Source of the DNA: Macrobrachium rosenbergii
Taxonomy: Eukaryota; Arthropoda; Malacostraca; Decapoda; Palaemonidae
Assembly: GCF_040412425.1 (NCBI RefSeq)
Contig: NC_089761.1
Coordinates: forward strand, 30,579,144-30,643,143
Direction: 5' to 3'
Length of the DNA: 64,000 nucleotides
Shown: positions 1-13,949 of the stretch, piece after piece
Layout of the letters: every line of letters starts with the position of its first letter
Position numbering within the stretch: position 1 is the first letter of the stretch
The notes under the pieces: model-generated
Databases searched by the model: none
What the model was told of the DNA's origin: nothing
What the model saw: the letters and a program-made list of their open reading frames with translations, nothing else
Program-made: the position numbers and the translations under genes

Positions 1-803
1 CTACTGGCTAGCAAGGTAGACCCATTAGACATGAGGCTCTTGCTTGACAGGAACTCGTGTTCCGTAGGCATACATTAAATGTGCTGACAGTTAGTTAGCT
101 GGTGATATTCTTTATATTCGGGAAACGATTTTGTAGGCTTCCTGAGTACAGTAAATTAGATTAATGTAAGTGATGAGTTTGTAAGTTGAACAAATTAAGT
201 TTCATTTCCACAGCTAAGATTCTTTACAACATGGCTATTCCCTTCAGCCTGTCACTTTTATGTCCTTTCCTTTCCATCCAACCCCATTCATCGTATATTT
301 TTTCTCCCCAGTTTCTGTACTTCATTTAAGAATACCATTTGACTAGTATAATAAGAGTCCAGAAATTATACTTGAGGTTTCGTTTGATTTGGACAGTGAT
401 TGTATGTGCTGAGAGAAAATGTATTTTAAACTTAGGAGTATGCTGTTAATCCAACAAAATCTGTTCCAACATTATTCTTTATGGTTAATAAGTCTCCATT
501 TATGAATGGGTTTGGTTTTAATGAAGTAGAGTGCGCATAATTTTCTATACCAGTAAGCGATTGAAACAGGACTGATGAGTTACTCCCATATTCCATTCTG
601 TTAAGAACCTGTGCAGATCTGATGTGTTGAAGTCAGGTTAGCCTTCCTTGAAACCCAAGGGTTAAAAGTCATTGAATTGACATGATGATGAAGCCAGTTA
701 TTTTTGAATTTTGAGATTATTTGATAGGTTAATCTTTGGTGTTTATTAAGGAGAGGGTACTCTTTGCTCATGTGGTTATAATTTGTCTAAATTTTCTTTT
801 CAG
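1..803 (+). other. Intron of pds5 upstream of the first visible exon
   Basis: AT-rich sequence ending in a polypyrimidine stretch and CAG at 801-803. I looked for the preceding PDS5 N-terminal exon (the LKMVVKTFMDM-like segment of vertebrate PDS5) and do not see it, so that exon lies before the window. No other feature is visible. Confidence 0.7.
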
Positions 804-953
804 GAATACGTTCCCTTGGCAATGCACATCGCTGATGATTTTTTTCTCTCCTACCCAAGTCGAGATGTACAGTTACTTATAGCATGTTGCATTGCTGATG
901 TCCTTAGAGTTTATGCACCTGAGGCCCCTTATAAAGATCCTGGCCAGGTCAAG
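804..953 (+). CDS. pds5: pds5 coding exon A (phase 0 to 0)
   Basis: Acceptor TTTTCAG, donor AAG|GTGTGT. It encodes 50 codons, from [15 protein letters not shown] to [13 protein letters not shown], matching vertebrate PDS5 ALHLASDFFL through IYAPEAPY. This is the start of the HEAT-repeat superhelix. The donor lacks the usual GTAAG but is acceptable. Confidence 0.93.
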
Positions 954-3900
954 GTGTGTAGCTTTTAGTTTTGTGAATTGCAGTTGCGCATGATGTCTTT
1001 TTTGGGAATGTAGAGAAATTGGGATTTTATTTCTAGGAAGGGCTTTAAGTTTAAATGTTTTCACATCCAGGAGGACAGGTATGGTCATACTCCGTCATAC
1101 TTATCCACTACAAGGATGTTGTTTTTTATTCCTTTTTGATAAATTTATTTACAATCAGCTAAAGAAAAAGAAAGTGAGGGAAATTAATTCTAAACTATTC
1201 TGAAACTGTTATTACAGATGCATATGTGGCCTGTTACTTAAAGTGTGGTTATTTGATTCCAGACTATCTTCATGTTCCTCATCAAGCAGTTGGGTGGGTT
1301 GAAAGACCCAAAGGACCCAGCCTTCAAGCGTTATTTCTACCTCCTAGAGAACCTGGCTTACGTGAAGTCTTTCAACATGTGTTTTGAGTTAGAGGATTGT
1401 CAGGAGATCTTTTGTAAACTTTTCAAGCTTATGTTCAACATTGTCAAGTAAGTTTTAGTTGCTTTCTACAGTAAACTGTGTCAGAATGTCAGTACTGTAT
1501 ACCATACAAGTCCATATATTTAGTGACTGACAAACATAGTTGAGAGGTACCTCTTTAGCAAGGGAACCGATTGTTGGAGATGAGTTAGACCCCAGCTCTG
1601 TGCAGTTCTCCCTTTTCTCTATTTAATTCAAAGCAGCCATGTATTTTGAATGCTCTTACAACAGTGTTATTCCTGTTTGCCTGTTTTACCTTTCTGTGGT
1701 CTGCAGATATGATTTGAACATTAAAGCAACCATACACTATTTAGTGTGTGTCCCTTTAATGGGTGTCATGAGAGCTGAGCCATTTCAGAAAGATAAGCAG
1801 ACTATCAGTCTTACTGTACGTTTTTTGGAAATTTGACTTTTTATTTTTTATCAGAATTTTGCTCAACGTACATTAATAGCATGGTATCGTGGCTGATATT
1901 TATTGTACTGTAATACTCTGCTTTTCTGCACATTCCCTAACCACACTGTACTTGTAAATGTAGACTTTGATGACAGCTTTCACAGTCAGTGTTAGACAGG
2001 TGTAGTTGGAGAAGTGTTGTGTTTTAATATTTTGACATGAAACTACAATAATGCGCTACAGTATTATGTCATGTATGAAATGACATATAATTAGTAGGCA
2101 AAAATTCAGTGCCGTCTGTTTACCTATCTTCTGTGTTTTGGCAGCGATGAGCACAGTGGCAAAGTCAAGTCATTCATGTTAGATGTCCTGTGTCCATTGA
2201 TCAACGAAAGTGATGTCGTATCCAATGATCTACTGGACATCATTCTTAGCAACGTTTTGGAGCCTGCTAAATCACAACGCAAAAATGCTTACTATTTGGC
2301 CAAAGAACTGGTTGTTAAGTGCTCTGACACACTGGAACCTTACATTCAAGGGGTAAGTACAGTCAAGTTGAATTATACTAGAATTATGATATTTGTTTTC
2401 AGGTACAAACTGCTTTTATTTACCCAAATTTCTGAATATGGATTACAAGGCTAGTAAAAGAGTGACTACTATAGGCTAAATGGTTTAAGTCTGGGTACTT
2501 AGGAACTAGGTGTGATCACTATCTTTGTGGCTATAGAAATTCGGCTGTTGTATAACCTCGTGTAGCCTTTCATCTTTTTTCTAGCATTTCAGCTTTTTTT
2601 CTGTAATGTATTACATTTGTCTTTTCTTATTGTAAATGTATGTATTTGTATAACTCTTGGTAAAAGCATATTTTATTGTGTTAATTTTTTATTTATATTA
2701 TGGTTATTTTTAATATATATTACAGCTCAGTAAAACGGTCACTAGCGTATATGGCGTACCCTTTTTTGACATAACCTTGTAAAGTATTTGTATAAAAAAA
2801 AATATTTTCGTTTAAAGAAAAAGTTTTTTATAAAGTAGTAAGTTAGATTTATGAAACAAATATTTGCAAGTTCAGTGGAAGATATAATTACGTATTTTTA
2901 TTTCAGTTCTTCAACCATGTGTTAATATTAGGACGAGAAGAAAAAACACTTACCATATCACAAAAAGTATATGATCTCATTTATGAACTGAATCACATAT
3001 GTCCTTCTGTTCTTCTGGCGGTCTTACCTCAGGTTTGTAATTTTGACGTGTAAATATCACAAAAAAGTAACGCTTTTGAAAATAGCAATTGAAATATTTG
3101 AAATGGATTTTATCAGTATTCAGGTTAGTTTTACAGTAGTATTCAGGTTAGTGTTACAGTAGTTTTCATAGCTAATCAAGTTAGTTATTCTACAGCTGAC
3201 TAATCTTTTCGCAGCTTGAATTCAAGCTCAAAAGCTCTGATGAAGAAGAGAGATATGGGTCGGTTTCCCTTCTGGCCCGTATGTTTTCTGAAAAGGATTC
3301 CACATTAGCTCTGAATCACAAGCAGTTATGGACTGCCTTTTTGGGCAGGTAAGATTATAATTGTAATTGTTATTGTTATTCATAATAATATTCATTCATA
3401 TGAAAGAAGAAAAAAGCCCATGAACTTGGCCTGTCAAGCTTCTACAGAATAATGTACCTGTTTGCAAAATGGAAAGAAAACATTTTAAAGAAAGGAGAGG
3501 AAATGAATACTGGTGTCTTCCAAATGTGGAAGGAATTGGTTTAATTGGTTTGCAAACCCTGCATAATACAGTACAATGCTTTACAACAAAACATGTTATT
3601 CTGCAAACCGGTTAATCATAGATAACCTTACTTCAAGTGAAATGGACTCAACTCTCACGAGTTTGAAAGAAGGCACCTAACTGCTCGTGCATAAGCTAGG
3701 CCCTATCCACTGCTCCACAAGGCGAGGATTCTCATTCCACTATGTGACCAAGCTCAAGATTAATGCAGTAACTTTCTGTTTTTGTTCTGTTGGTTTAGTA
3801 TTAGGTGACTATATTTTTATTATAATTTTGTATAGTTCCCAGTACTTCTGCCTGTGTTCAGGATACCTTTTTGCAGGAACCAACAATGTTTCCCCAATAA

Positions 3901-6900
3901 CTAGTGTACAGAGTGTGAGAAGTGGTCTGCTGATCAGTGGTACTAGTGCGCTTGCCTTTTGCAGTTGCAGATTCTTTTGACTTCTCTTGTTGCTTCTTGA
4001 CCACAGCTGTCAAGTCTCAAGTCTCTTCAGATAAGGTTTTCCCTTTTCATGATGCCTCTTTCAGTCAAGAGTGAACAGCATGAGCGATCTCACCTGTTGC
4101 TAGTTTCAAACCCCACTGTGGAAGTGGAAGGGATGGATCTACTAGTCTCATCTTCTGCTGTTCCTTCCATGTCTGAGTTCATTTCTCCCACTCAGGTCCT
4201 TCTCCAGTGGTTTTTCTCTCCGTCACTTCTTTATTGATGGTTTTCATTTGCTCAACAGATGGTGATCTCTTGGCCACTCAAGATAAAGTTTTTGTCTGTT
4301 CTCTAAGACCAACTGCTCTCTGCAGTTTCATTTTATAAGAACAAGTTGATCATGGCTTCATGATCTGTCATTCTACTCCAGCTGCGTTTCTGGTGGTCTA
4401 ATTGCCAGTGTTGGTGCCTCCTCCTACCTTGGTGTCATTTTCTGATGCTCCTACTGCCGTCAGTTTGACATATTGTTGCTTGTTTGGTAGCATCATTTTT
4501 TAGAACGTTCACAGACTTTTATATACATCATACAAGCATACACGTTCAGGGTGGTACATTGTTTTGTGTTTTTCTTTCATCCCTTAGTGTTTCACCTGAG
4601 ATTTTGATTTAAAACTCAAATGCCCTTCATTTGACTTTTCTAAATAGCACATAATTATAACTGGGATTCATGTGTCTCACTCATCTTTAATATGACTTAA
4701 TTTATTACTTTGTGTTTTGACTTCCAAAATGTTGACTTTAGCCAGCCATGGCATTTGACAAGTAGGTATACTTCTAAGAAACTTAACATTTGTAAACAAA
4801 ATGTTTATTTTCTGTGGATTATAATAAATGGACCATGTTATTGGTGTTTATTGAAATGGTTCTTGTCTTTTCAGATTTAATGATATTAGTATCAAGATTC
4901 GAACCAAGTGTGTTCAGTATTCTATGCATTTCTTGTTGAATCATCCTCTCTTACGAAAAGACATAACAGACACACTCAAGTTGCGGCAACACGACTCTGA
5001 AGAAAGTGTCAGGTGAGTGTACGACTGCTCCAGTATTATTGATTTATTTTTCAATATACAGTGTCAAATTTTTCAAAAAAGAAAGTGCAGTACACCATTT
5101 ATTATTAATTAAGTGATATTAAAGTTGACATTATTACGAAATTTTTAGTAAAAAGTGAGGTACAACAATGTACTGTATAAGGAAGTTTTTTCAAGTATGA
5201 TGGTGTACTTTCTAGGGAAGTAATTTTTTTATTTCTGTAGTATTGAAATGAATTAATTTAAAAGCAGCTGCATTTTTAGTGACTGGTGTTAAAGTTTTAA
5301 TTGCAGGATCACATACAACACTGATGCGTTTTCCCAAACCTCCAAGCTGAATTAATATGATATTAATGTGTAATTTTTTGAGATCATCAGCTCTACATTT
5401 TTTTTAACATAGTGCAGTCAAAAGTTTTCTTTTTTGAATTGATGCCAGAATGATTATCATAGCTGTAACAGTAACTTCACAGGTGAACAAAGTGAGATAT
5501 TGCTTATCTGAGCTATGGGATGGATAAAAACTGCAAGAGGAGTTGCAGCTGAAAGGGTCAAGTTTAATACTGTAAAATGATTTTCTGTGTATAATAGCAT
5601 AAAGGTGTGTAATGAATCCCCCAAACCCCCGTGGTTTAGATAAACAACATAGCAATAATGATAACTGACCTTGCCCAGGGTTGGTCATGTTAGTCTGTTT
5701 TTGAGGTAGTGTTTAATAAATTGAAATTTAGAAGTCTGTAGCCTGGTTAAATTAGGCTTTATTCATCATTTAACAAAATGAAAATAGAATGAATGTGGTT
5801 CTAGTAAGTACATGTAATTTGACTCTATATTCTATCATTTTACACATATGACTTACCTGATAGTCATAATAGCTGTCGTCTCTGACGTCAGCTATTATGA
5901 CTATCAGGTAAGTATGTGTAAAATTTTATTTTATTATAAAAATGACATTTTCTTTGATATAGTACCCGAAAAGTGTTTCGTTTTTTTTTTTTATTTAATA
6001 CTAGTGATAAAAGAATAAGTAAACATTTTGTTGAGGAGAGCAACATTCAGGAAGCTGTTTGTGTGGATTTTGCAAACATTAATAGTTTAAATCAGTTCCA
6101 TATTACATTGGATGGAGCATTTTGTTCAGATTTATATGGTTCGTAGCTTTTTAGGTGAACGTTGTATGTATAGTGTTCGCCTTTGGGTACCCAGATTGTG
6201 AGAGTGGCAAAGTATGGTATTTTAAAGAGGAAAAATTCTTTATTACAGATATGAGGTGGTGATGGCCATTGTTACAACTGCAAAGAAGGACTTCAGTATA
6301 GTGTCTGACAGTGAAGATCTTTTGAACTTCGTGAAAGAGCGAACACTAGATAAAAAGGTTGGTCTTAACTTTATAGTATTTTATGAAAATACCTTTCATA
6401 TTGAACAGACCCAGGGCTATTGACTTGAGTAACAAGTTTCTACCGCATGCAGTGACCAGATGGGAAGATTAAAAGCCCAAATGGAAGCATGAAGCTCGAA
6501 ATCCAGAAAAAATTAATATTGAGTAATGTCATAGGAACATAAGTTCATGTGGTAGCAGTGTACCCTCTGTGAAACTTGAAAGTGATATGAGTACATTTAA
6601 AGGTAATCTTGCAACCTGTTAATTTGTGAAAACATCCATTACACTGCTAAGGAGTGCGTTGCATTTTCTACCCTGTTTTATGTTTCCTAATTGCTAGATG
6701 TAGATAAAAAATACAACAGGGAAAGAATTCAGACCCAATAAAGTTTATGTATATTTATTGTGGATGTAAGTCAGATGTCTGACGATGTTAAGACGTACAA
6801 ATCTTGCCGAAGTTATTAACCCTTTGTGAGTGGACGTCGTCAAATGATGACTATTTATAGCTTTAGGGTAAAGTCCAGGTATCGTTCTCTGATGATCAAC

Positions 6901-9900
6901 ATTTTGCACCGTACAGTTTAAATGAATTTTGCGGGAAAAGTGATTGGTTCCTTGGTCCATAAATAACTCATGGCGACTCTTATGGCAACTATGATAGCCA
7001 GTCAGTACAGGGGAGAGAGATCAGTTTGCCTTGAGATGTCGAATGGGAATGTTGTCCACAATTCCCATCCAAGGATGTGATAAACATATTACAATAAATA
7101 TACTCAGAATTTGTTAATGGTTTTAGTTCTTATCTGTTATGATATTGTGTGAGCTGTAATTATAATTTTACAAAATAAAATTTGAAAAAATTATTAGAAA
7201 AAACATATAACTTGCTAAAATTAGTATCTTTTGTACGACTTAGTACAGAGCCCCGCACAGGGTTGGAAATATTTACTTTCAACTTCCCGTGGAAGGTACA
7301 GAAATTTTTTTGAATTTTTTTATACCATGTGCATATGCATATCTTCCTCAATGGACCTCTTTCCATTGATGTTTTATTTTTAAATTGGTCATCCATAAAT
7401 TTGGCCAGGTCTAGGGGTGTGCTAAATATATATTTTAGACTTGACTGTGAGGCCAAAACCAGATATGATTAATAACCTGCGAGTGGTGTATGTGCTTTTT
7501 GGATTTTGTCACATATCAAAAGAGATTAATGGAGTACTAGAATGATATCTCTGAAGCATGTGTCTTACAAGTATATTGTTGCAAAATAAGCTGGAATAGT
7601 TTAAATGATAAAAATGAAAAAGTAAGATGGATTTTCAAAAAGCAAGTAAATTTTTGTGTGAAGTAAAAAATAAAATGGTTAATGTTAACCATAATTGTGG
7701 GTGTATTTTTTTGAATGGCTTTTTTTTATGTCTAAGGCTTCAAGGGCATTTGTTTCAAGTTTTATTATTGTTGTTTATGTAAGGAAATGTCATGAATACG
7801 AGGAAAAATATGTACAGTATCTGAATTTATTAGCAACTATTTTTTCTTGTTAATCTGAGGGTTGGCTTTAAAAGTAAGAAACGTTACAGATAGTAAGTAC
7901 AGTACACTAAGTGCGAAATGTTACAGATAGTAAGTACAGTACACTAAGTGCGAAATGTTACAGATAGTAAGTACAGTACACTAAGTGCGAAATGTTACAG
8001 ATAGTAAGTACAGTACACTAAGTGCAGTACAGTGCACCTGAATAAATTATGACTGCATGCGGACATGGACTGATGACCGGCCGTGGGCTGCATTTGTATT
8101 CCAGTGTTCATTAATTAATAGTAAATTTTATTTGTACTAGGGTACCATTCTAAAATCTGTAATTCTGAAATTTATGAGTCACTTTTGTATTTGGTTTCAT
8201 GTTTACTGTAAGCGGTGCCACATACTTTACAAAAATGATTACACTGGCTGTAGAGTTAAAAAATTCTCCAATTTTTTTTAACAGTTCAAAATTAGAAAAG
8301 AAGCTATGTGCGGGTTGGCCATGATTTACAAAAAACACTTGAATAGTCCAGATGTTCCACCTGCTACTCGACATGCTGTCACCTGGATCAAGGACAAGAT
8401 ACTTCATGGGTACTATATGACCAGTATAGATGACAGGTAAATAACTAAACCGGTGTATTGTATTGCCTCCTTAAAATATGAAATGTGGGATAATAATCAC
8501 AACACTGCTTTTGTATTGGTAGATGTTATGTTGATGGATGTGTAGTTTGGTGGGCATGTTGGGTTGTACAATTTTGTTATTGGAAAGGTAAGCTGCTATG
8601 ATTTATTATTTTTTTACTTTTACATTATATCTTGAAGGCACTATGACTTCTGGATATCTTGAAGGCACTATGAATTGTGTACATGTCATGATAGCTTGTT
8701 AATTGAAGATATTTGTTTACGTACACAGTGAAAATTACTTTTATGGCAGTTCAGAAATTTGTAATTTCCCAGTGATATTGCAAGTTTTATAGAAGTTCAT
8801 CAAAATGATTAAAAAGTTCTCTTATACAAGAAGTGTTCCACATCAAATCTGTAACTGATCCTGCATTTGTGGTGTTTCACAAACCCTAGATACCATATTT
8901 CCATTTTTACATCATGGGATGTGTAACTTATATTTCTCTTGCAGATTGCTAGTTGAACGGCTTCTGAATACGTGCTTGGTTCCATACCAACTTCCACCTG
9001 AAGACAGAATGAAAAAGTTGTTTTATTTATATGCAACCATAGATGATAATGCCTCCAAGGCTTTCATTGAACTTCAAAAACACCAGCTAGTCGTAAGGAA
9101 AAATGTTGCAGAACTTATTGAGCTGCATCGAAAACCTCAAGATGAAGAAAGAGATAGGGAGATATCTTATCGGCTCGGTCATCTTACCAAGTTCCTACCT
9201 GATCCTCTAAAGGTGCAAGAATTTTTGAGGAAATTTTCACAGCATCTTAGCAGTGACCCTCAGCTATTATCCTTAATGGAAACGGTTGTGAGTCACGATG
9301 TTTCTTGCAGGGACAGTGTAGATGCTGTGGTAAGTGTGGTTCAGATTCTGATGTGTATGTTTTATACTTTGAAAATTACACTCTTTATTGGACATTGCAA
9401 CTAGTGTGATGTTAAATATTTACAATGACTGAATTGTTTGGGAATATCATTGAGTACCTAAACTTGTTAATTTACATTTACTGTAATACCCAGTATGGTG
9501 CTGTAGCAACATACAGCAAGGATTGTTCCAAGTTTTTATCTTGTAAGTCTTTGGAGCAAATTTTGATGTTTTTTTAATTAAGTATTGATTTCATTCTTTC
9601 CAGACACAAATCCTGAAAAAACTAGGTCAGCCTGTAATGACTAATCTGTACTATAATACAATCAAAATGTTGTTGGAGCGTGTATCTAGTGTCATGGTTG
9701 ATCAAACTGCTATAGAGGCTCTTGTAGGGTTAGTTGAAGGTGCCCTTCATGAAGTTGAACCCATCTTGGCTTCACTCAATCTTCCTTCTGATATTGCAAC
9801 AGAAAAAGGATTGAAGCTTCTTTTTGTAAGTATTTGGTTGTTTGCATTGAAATATGAGTGTACTGCATGAGTCTTTAACTGTTAACTAAATGAAATGTAT

Positions 9901-10085
9901 TTGAGAAAGTTTCCATGGCCTGTGAGAGTTTATAGAAATTCTGTCAAGGCATGAATTCGTGTTTAGGTATGTTTTTGTCATTATTCTCAAAAGGGATGAA
10001 ACTTTTATTCTTTGTTCAGTAATTATTGTTCTTTAAAGAATTTTGCTGTGTGCAATCTAAATTAAATACCTTGTTAGTTCCAGAT

Positions 10086-10151
<66 letters not shown>

Positions 10152-13100
10152 ATAATTGAAACCATTGGGCTAGAGATTAGGAAGATAGTGTGGTGAGAAG
10201 TACAACTTGTAGGACCAGATTTTTCCTTCAGTAATAGAAAAGATTAAGGTATTATTGGCTTAAAGGTGTAGGAAAAGTTGGGTGAGTTTTCAGAAATATA
10301 TTATGAGGTGCAGATGAGTATGAAGGCACAATTGAATTATTTCAGTACTCTTGACTGTATGGCCAGATATGAAACTCACATGAGATTATGTATATATAGG
10401 ATAAGCACAGGTGGTCAAACAGATGATTAGATACTTGAAGGAAATCTTACTAGAGATGAAGATTTAGGAGTCCATTCTTTGGAACATGTTGATAGGAAGG
10501 CTACAGTAATTTTAATTTTCCTTCATATGATTACTAGTTGAAGGTCTAGTTTCATAATAATGTAAATGTAAGTTCGTAATATTACCACTATAAGTTGAAC
10601 CCTTCAGTATTCTCAGAGTTAATTTTTCTAATGTCATTTTCTATGGTAACTGAATTGGCTTTAATATGTAATGTCTTCCAAACAGGTGCTATCTTTTGTA
10701 TATCCGGCACACTTTTTGCACATAGATGTTTTGAAGAGACTGATCAACTTACTCAATGTGCCAAATCCTGCCATATCCCCACCAGTTCTGTCCATACTAA
10801 CGTACATAGGAAAATATAAACCAATAGGTAAGTCAAGACAATTTATGTCATGGGAATTTTGGCAAATGTGCATCAAATGTTTAAGAGTATTATAGAATTG
10901 ATGTGCAAAAGATAATGATTCATGGGATATGCATACTGGGACTTATTTATTTACCTCTTTCTCTACTTTGGTTTAAATTGCTTAACTTGAACTGCAAAAC
11001 TTTTTGAAAGCAAGGTTGTCCTGTTTCACAAGTACTGTAATAGCTTTTTTAAACCTTTTGGCAAATCTTATCTTGAAAGACTAAGACAATTTCTTTTGAT
11101 TGGTTGTTATCAGTGTTTACCCTAACAGCTTTGAAAATGAACAAATTTTTTGTAGGTGAAGCTTATCCGAGTCTAGCAACGGTTCTAATCCCTAAGTGTC
11201 AGAAGTTTGCTGAATCTGGTCAGCCGAAGCAAGCCAAGCATGCTGTTAGATGCTTACACACCAACTGCGTTCAAGACCCGGATGAAGTCTTTGAAAAAAT
11301 CCTAGAGGTATGTATTATGCTTAGTGAGATTAGTATATTTATTCTAAAAATTTATCATTTTACAGTGTGCAGCATTTTCATTAGAGAAATTATGTAGTGA
11401 AATAGTAAAAGACCTTGTGTAAAGCTTCTTCCTTAATTACAACTTGAGTGACCTATGCCCATCTGCACGTACATCAAGAATAATGAGAAGAACTATGGGG
11501 AAAAATAGGTCATGGAGTCCTTCCCATGGCAGTGCCCTGCCACCAATACAGTACAAGCTGTGCAACAGCTAGCTACAAGAAAGAAGCATTGCCACCCACA
11601 CCAATCTGTGTAATTTATTTTATTGTTGTGGACTCATAACTACTATTTAGTGTGTGCTTCATTTTGAATGAACATCAGGTGAATAGGAATGTCACATTGT
11701 GCAAAATGAATATCTTTTCTTATATTTCATAACTGATGAAAGATAAAATGGTAACAAAATGTGGAACAAAGACTTGAAACTATGGTTAATGATTACATAT
11801 CCATATTTCATTGAAAAGTATAGTTTTGGTCTCGTAAAGGTTAATCTGAACAGAACATTGTGGGCAGTGCATCTCGAGTGGGGTTGGCCATCAGTGCACC
11901 TCTTTGGAGTGTCCTTCAGCCCCTAGCTGCAACCCCTTTCATTCCTTGTACTGTACCTCCATTCATATCTTTCTTCCATTTTGCTATCCACCCTCTCCTC
12001 TAACAATTGTTTCAAGGTGCAGCTGTGAGGTTTTCCTCCTGTTACACCTTTCAAACCTACCTACTCTCAATTGCCTTTCCAGCACTGAATGACCTCACAG
12101 GTCTCAGTGCTTGGCCCATTGGCCAAACTCTATATTCCATTCCATTGGCAAGCCTGAAGACATTGTCGGATGACTTATAACTGCAGATGCTCCTCAAGTT
12201 ATGATTATCTATGTTATGATTATTTTATTTTATGATAGCTATAAAGAGAATACACTTGTCTACTGCATTATGAATTTTGATCATTTTCATAGGCAAGCAA
12301 TAATGGGCTATAAAGAGAATACATTTGTCTACTGCATTATGAATTTTGATCATTTTCATAGGCAAGCAATAATGGGGATGCTGTGGTACGATGATCTCTT
12401 GGAGATATCAGGCAGCATCAGTGCTCTTCTGTCTTCCTGCCACATAGTGGATTATAATTAAAGGAATAAGATTTTAATATAAACCCATTAATAGTGCAAA
12501 GGTGTCCTCCTAGCGACCCATCAAGCCTACCTTTTCCTCTTGTGGAAAGGTGGAGGAGGAGTGGAGATGGTATCAAAAGGCACACTTGATAGTGTCTGCA
12601 TGACATGCTGGTTGGCATTTTGTACAAAAAATGTAGACGGGCATTTGTATTATGATTAAAAGTTTTTCATGGAGAAATTTGTTTTTTAAATTTTTAAAAA
12701 ATTCTTGATTTGTATTATAAAAACCGTTTTTCCACTTGAAAACAATTAGGATTTTTTAAAAATGTCAACGTATTTAGAGGCTAAGTTTGTCAGAGTTGTC
12801 TAAAATGAAATTTTTATTTTCACAGAAAATTAAGGAGCAGTTAACATTTGATTCTCCACATTTTAGAACATCAGTCGTTTCATTAGGTCACATTGCCTTC
12901 AACATGCCTCAAAGATTTGTAGTCCCTATCAAGAATATAGTCTCTAGAAAGGTAAGATTTTTTCCATAATATTGAAAAGAAGGTGTTTTGACTTGATGTT
13001 TGGAAAAATTTTTATCATAGTCTCTTGTATTGTATTCTTAAACTGCTTATCTCACCTTCCATCAGTTTAGGCTTCCATATGTTTTTGCAAAAAAAAAAAA

Positions 13101-13875
13101 AAAAGAAAAAAAAAAAAACCGTAATTGATAAGGCTCTGACATTCAAAATGAATTCTGTAGACTTTGAAAAAAAGGACAAATCTTCACTAAGATTTTTGCA
13201 GAGTTGTGATGTCTCTGTCGGCTTATTACTCGATTTGATTCATATTATTTTGCAGATTGTTAAAGAGTTATTGATGAGAAACCAGACACCTAGCCACACT
13301 CCTGGATTTAACCAGGATGAGGCAGATGCCTGGTTAGAGGAAGAGGAATTGACAGAAGAGACAGCAGTCAAAATGGAAGGAATAAAGATGATGGCAAGAT
13401 GGCTTCTAGGTCTCAAGACCGATGAAATATCTGCACAAAAGACCTTCCGCATGTTGAATGCTTTTATACTCCATAAAGGAGATCTTTTGGTCACGGGTAA
13501 AATGCTGTAAGTTATCATTTTTACTGTTTTTTGTTTTTGTTTTTGTGTGTGTTAGGTACTTTTCATAGTGCTTTTTCATAAGAGAATTTTGTCTTTTTTT
13601 TTTTAATGAACAAAAGATACTGAAAATAAAAAATGAGATCCCTTGAAAATGTATGAATGTAAATGTGTTGAACTTCAAATTCATGGAAAATTGTAATTAA
13701 AAGGAGTTTGTATTTATTTTTTAGCTTTTATATTTTCATCTTGCAGAAAAGTTGAGATGGCTCATCTAAGATTAGCTGCTGGAGCTGCCATGTTGAAAAT
13801 ATGTGAGCAGAAGGGTGTTGGCGATCAATTTACTGCTGAGCAGTTTTATAATTTGTCACATCTCATGAACGTAAG

Positions 13876-13949
<74 letters not shown>

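Larger units (their letters stand above)
11308..12825 (+). other. pds5 intron L-M (1.5 kb) with two repeats
   Basis: The intron contains a copy of the 300-bp retroposon family (11879-12148) and a 69-bp tandem duplication (12238-12375). The rest is unremarkable AT-rich sequence. Confidence 0.7.

Noticed and set aside
7883..8025. CRISPR-like regular repeat
   Set aside because: The 37-bp units are contiguous with no spacers and lie in a eukaryotic intron; it is a minisatellite.
12201..12461. 86-codon frame with an internal repeated peptide
   Set aside because: The repeat is the 69-bp DNA duplication; no protein evidence.
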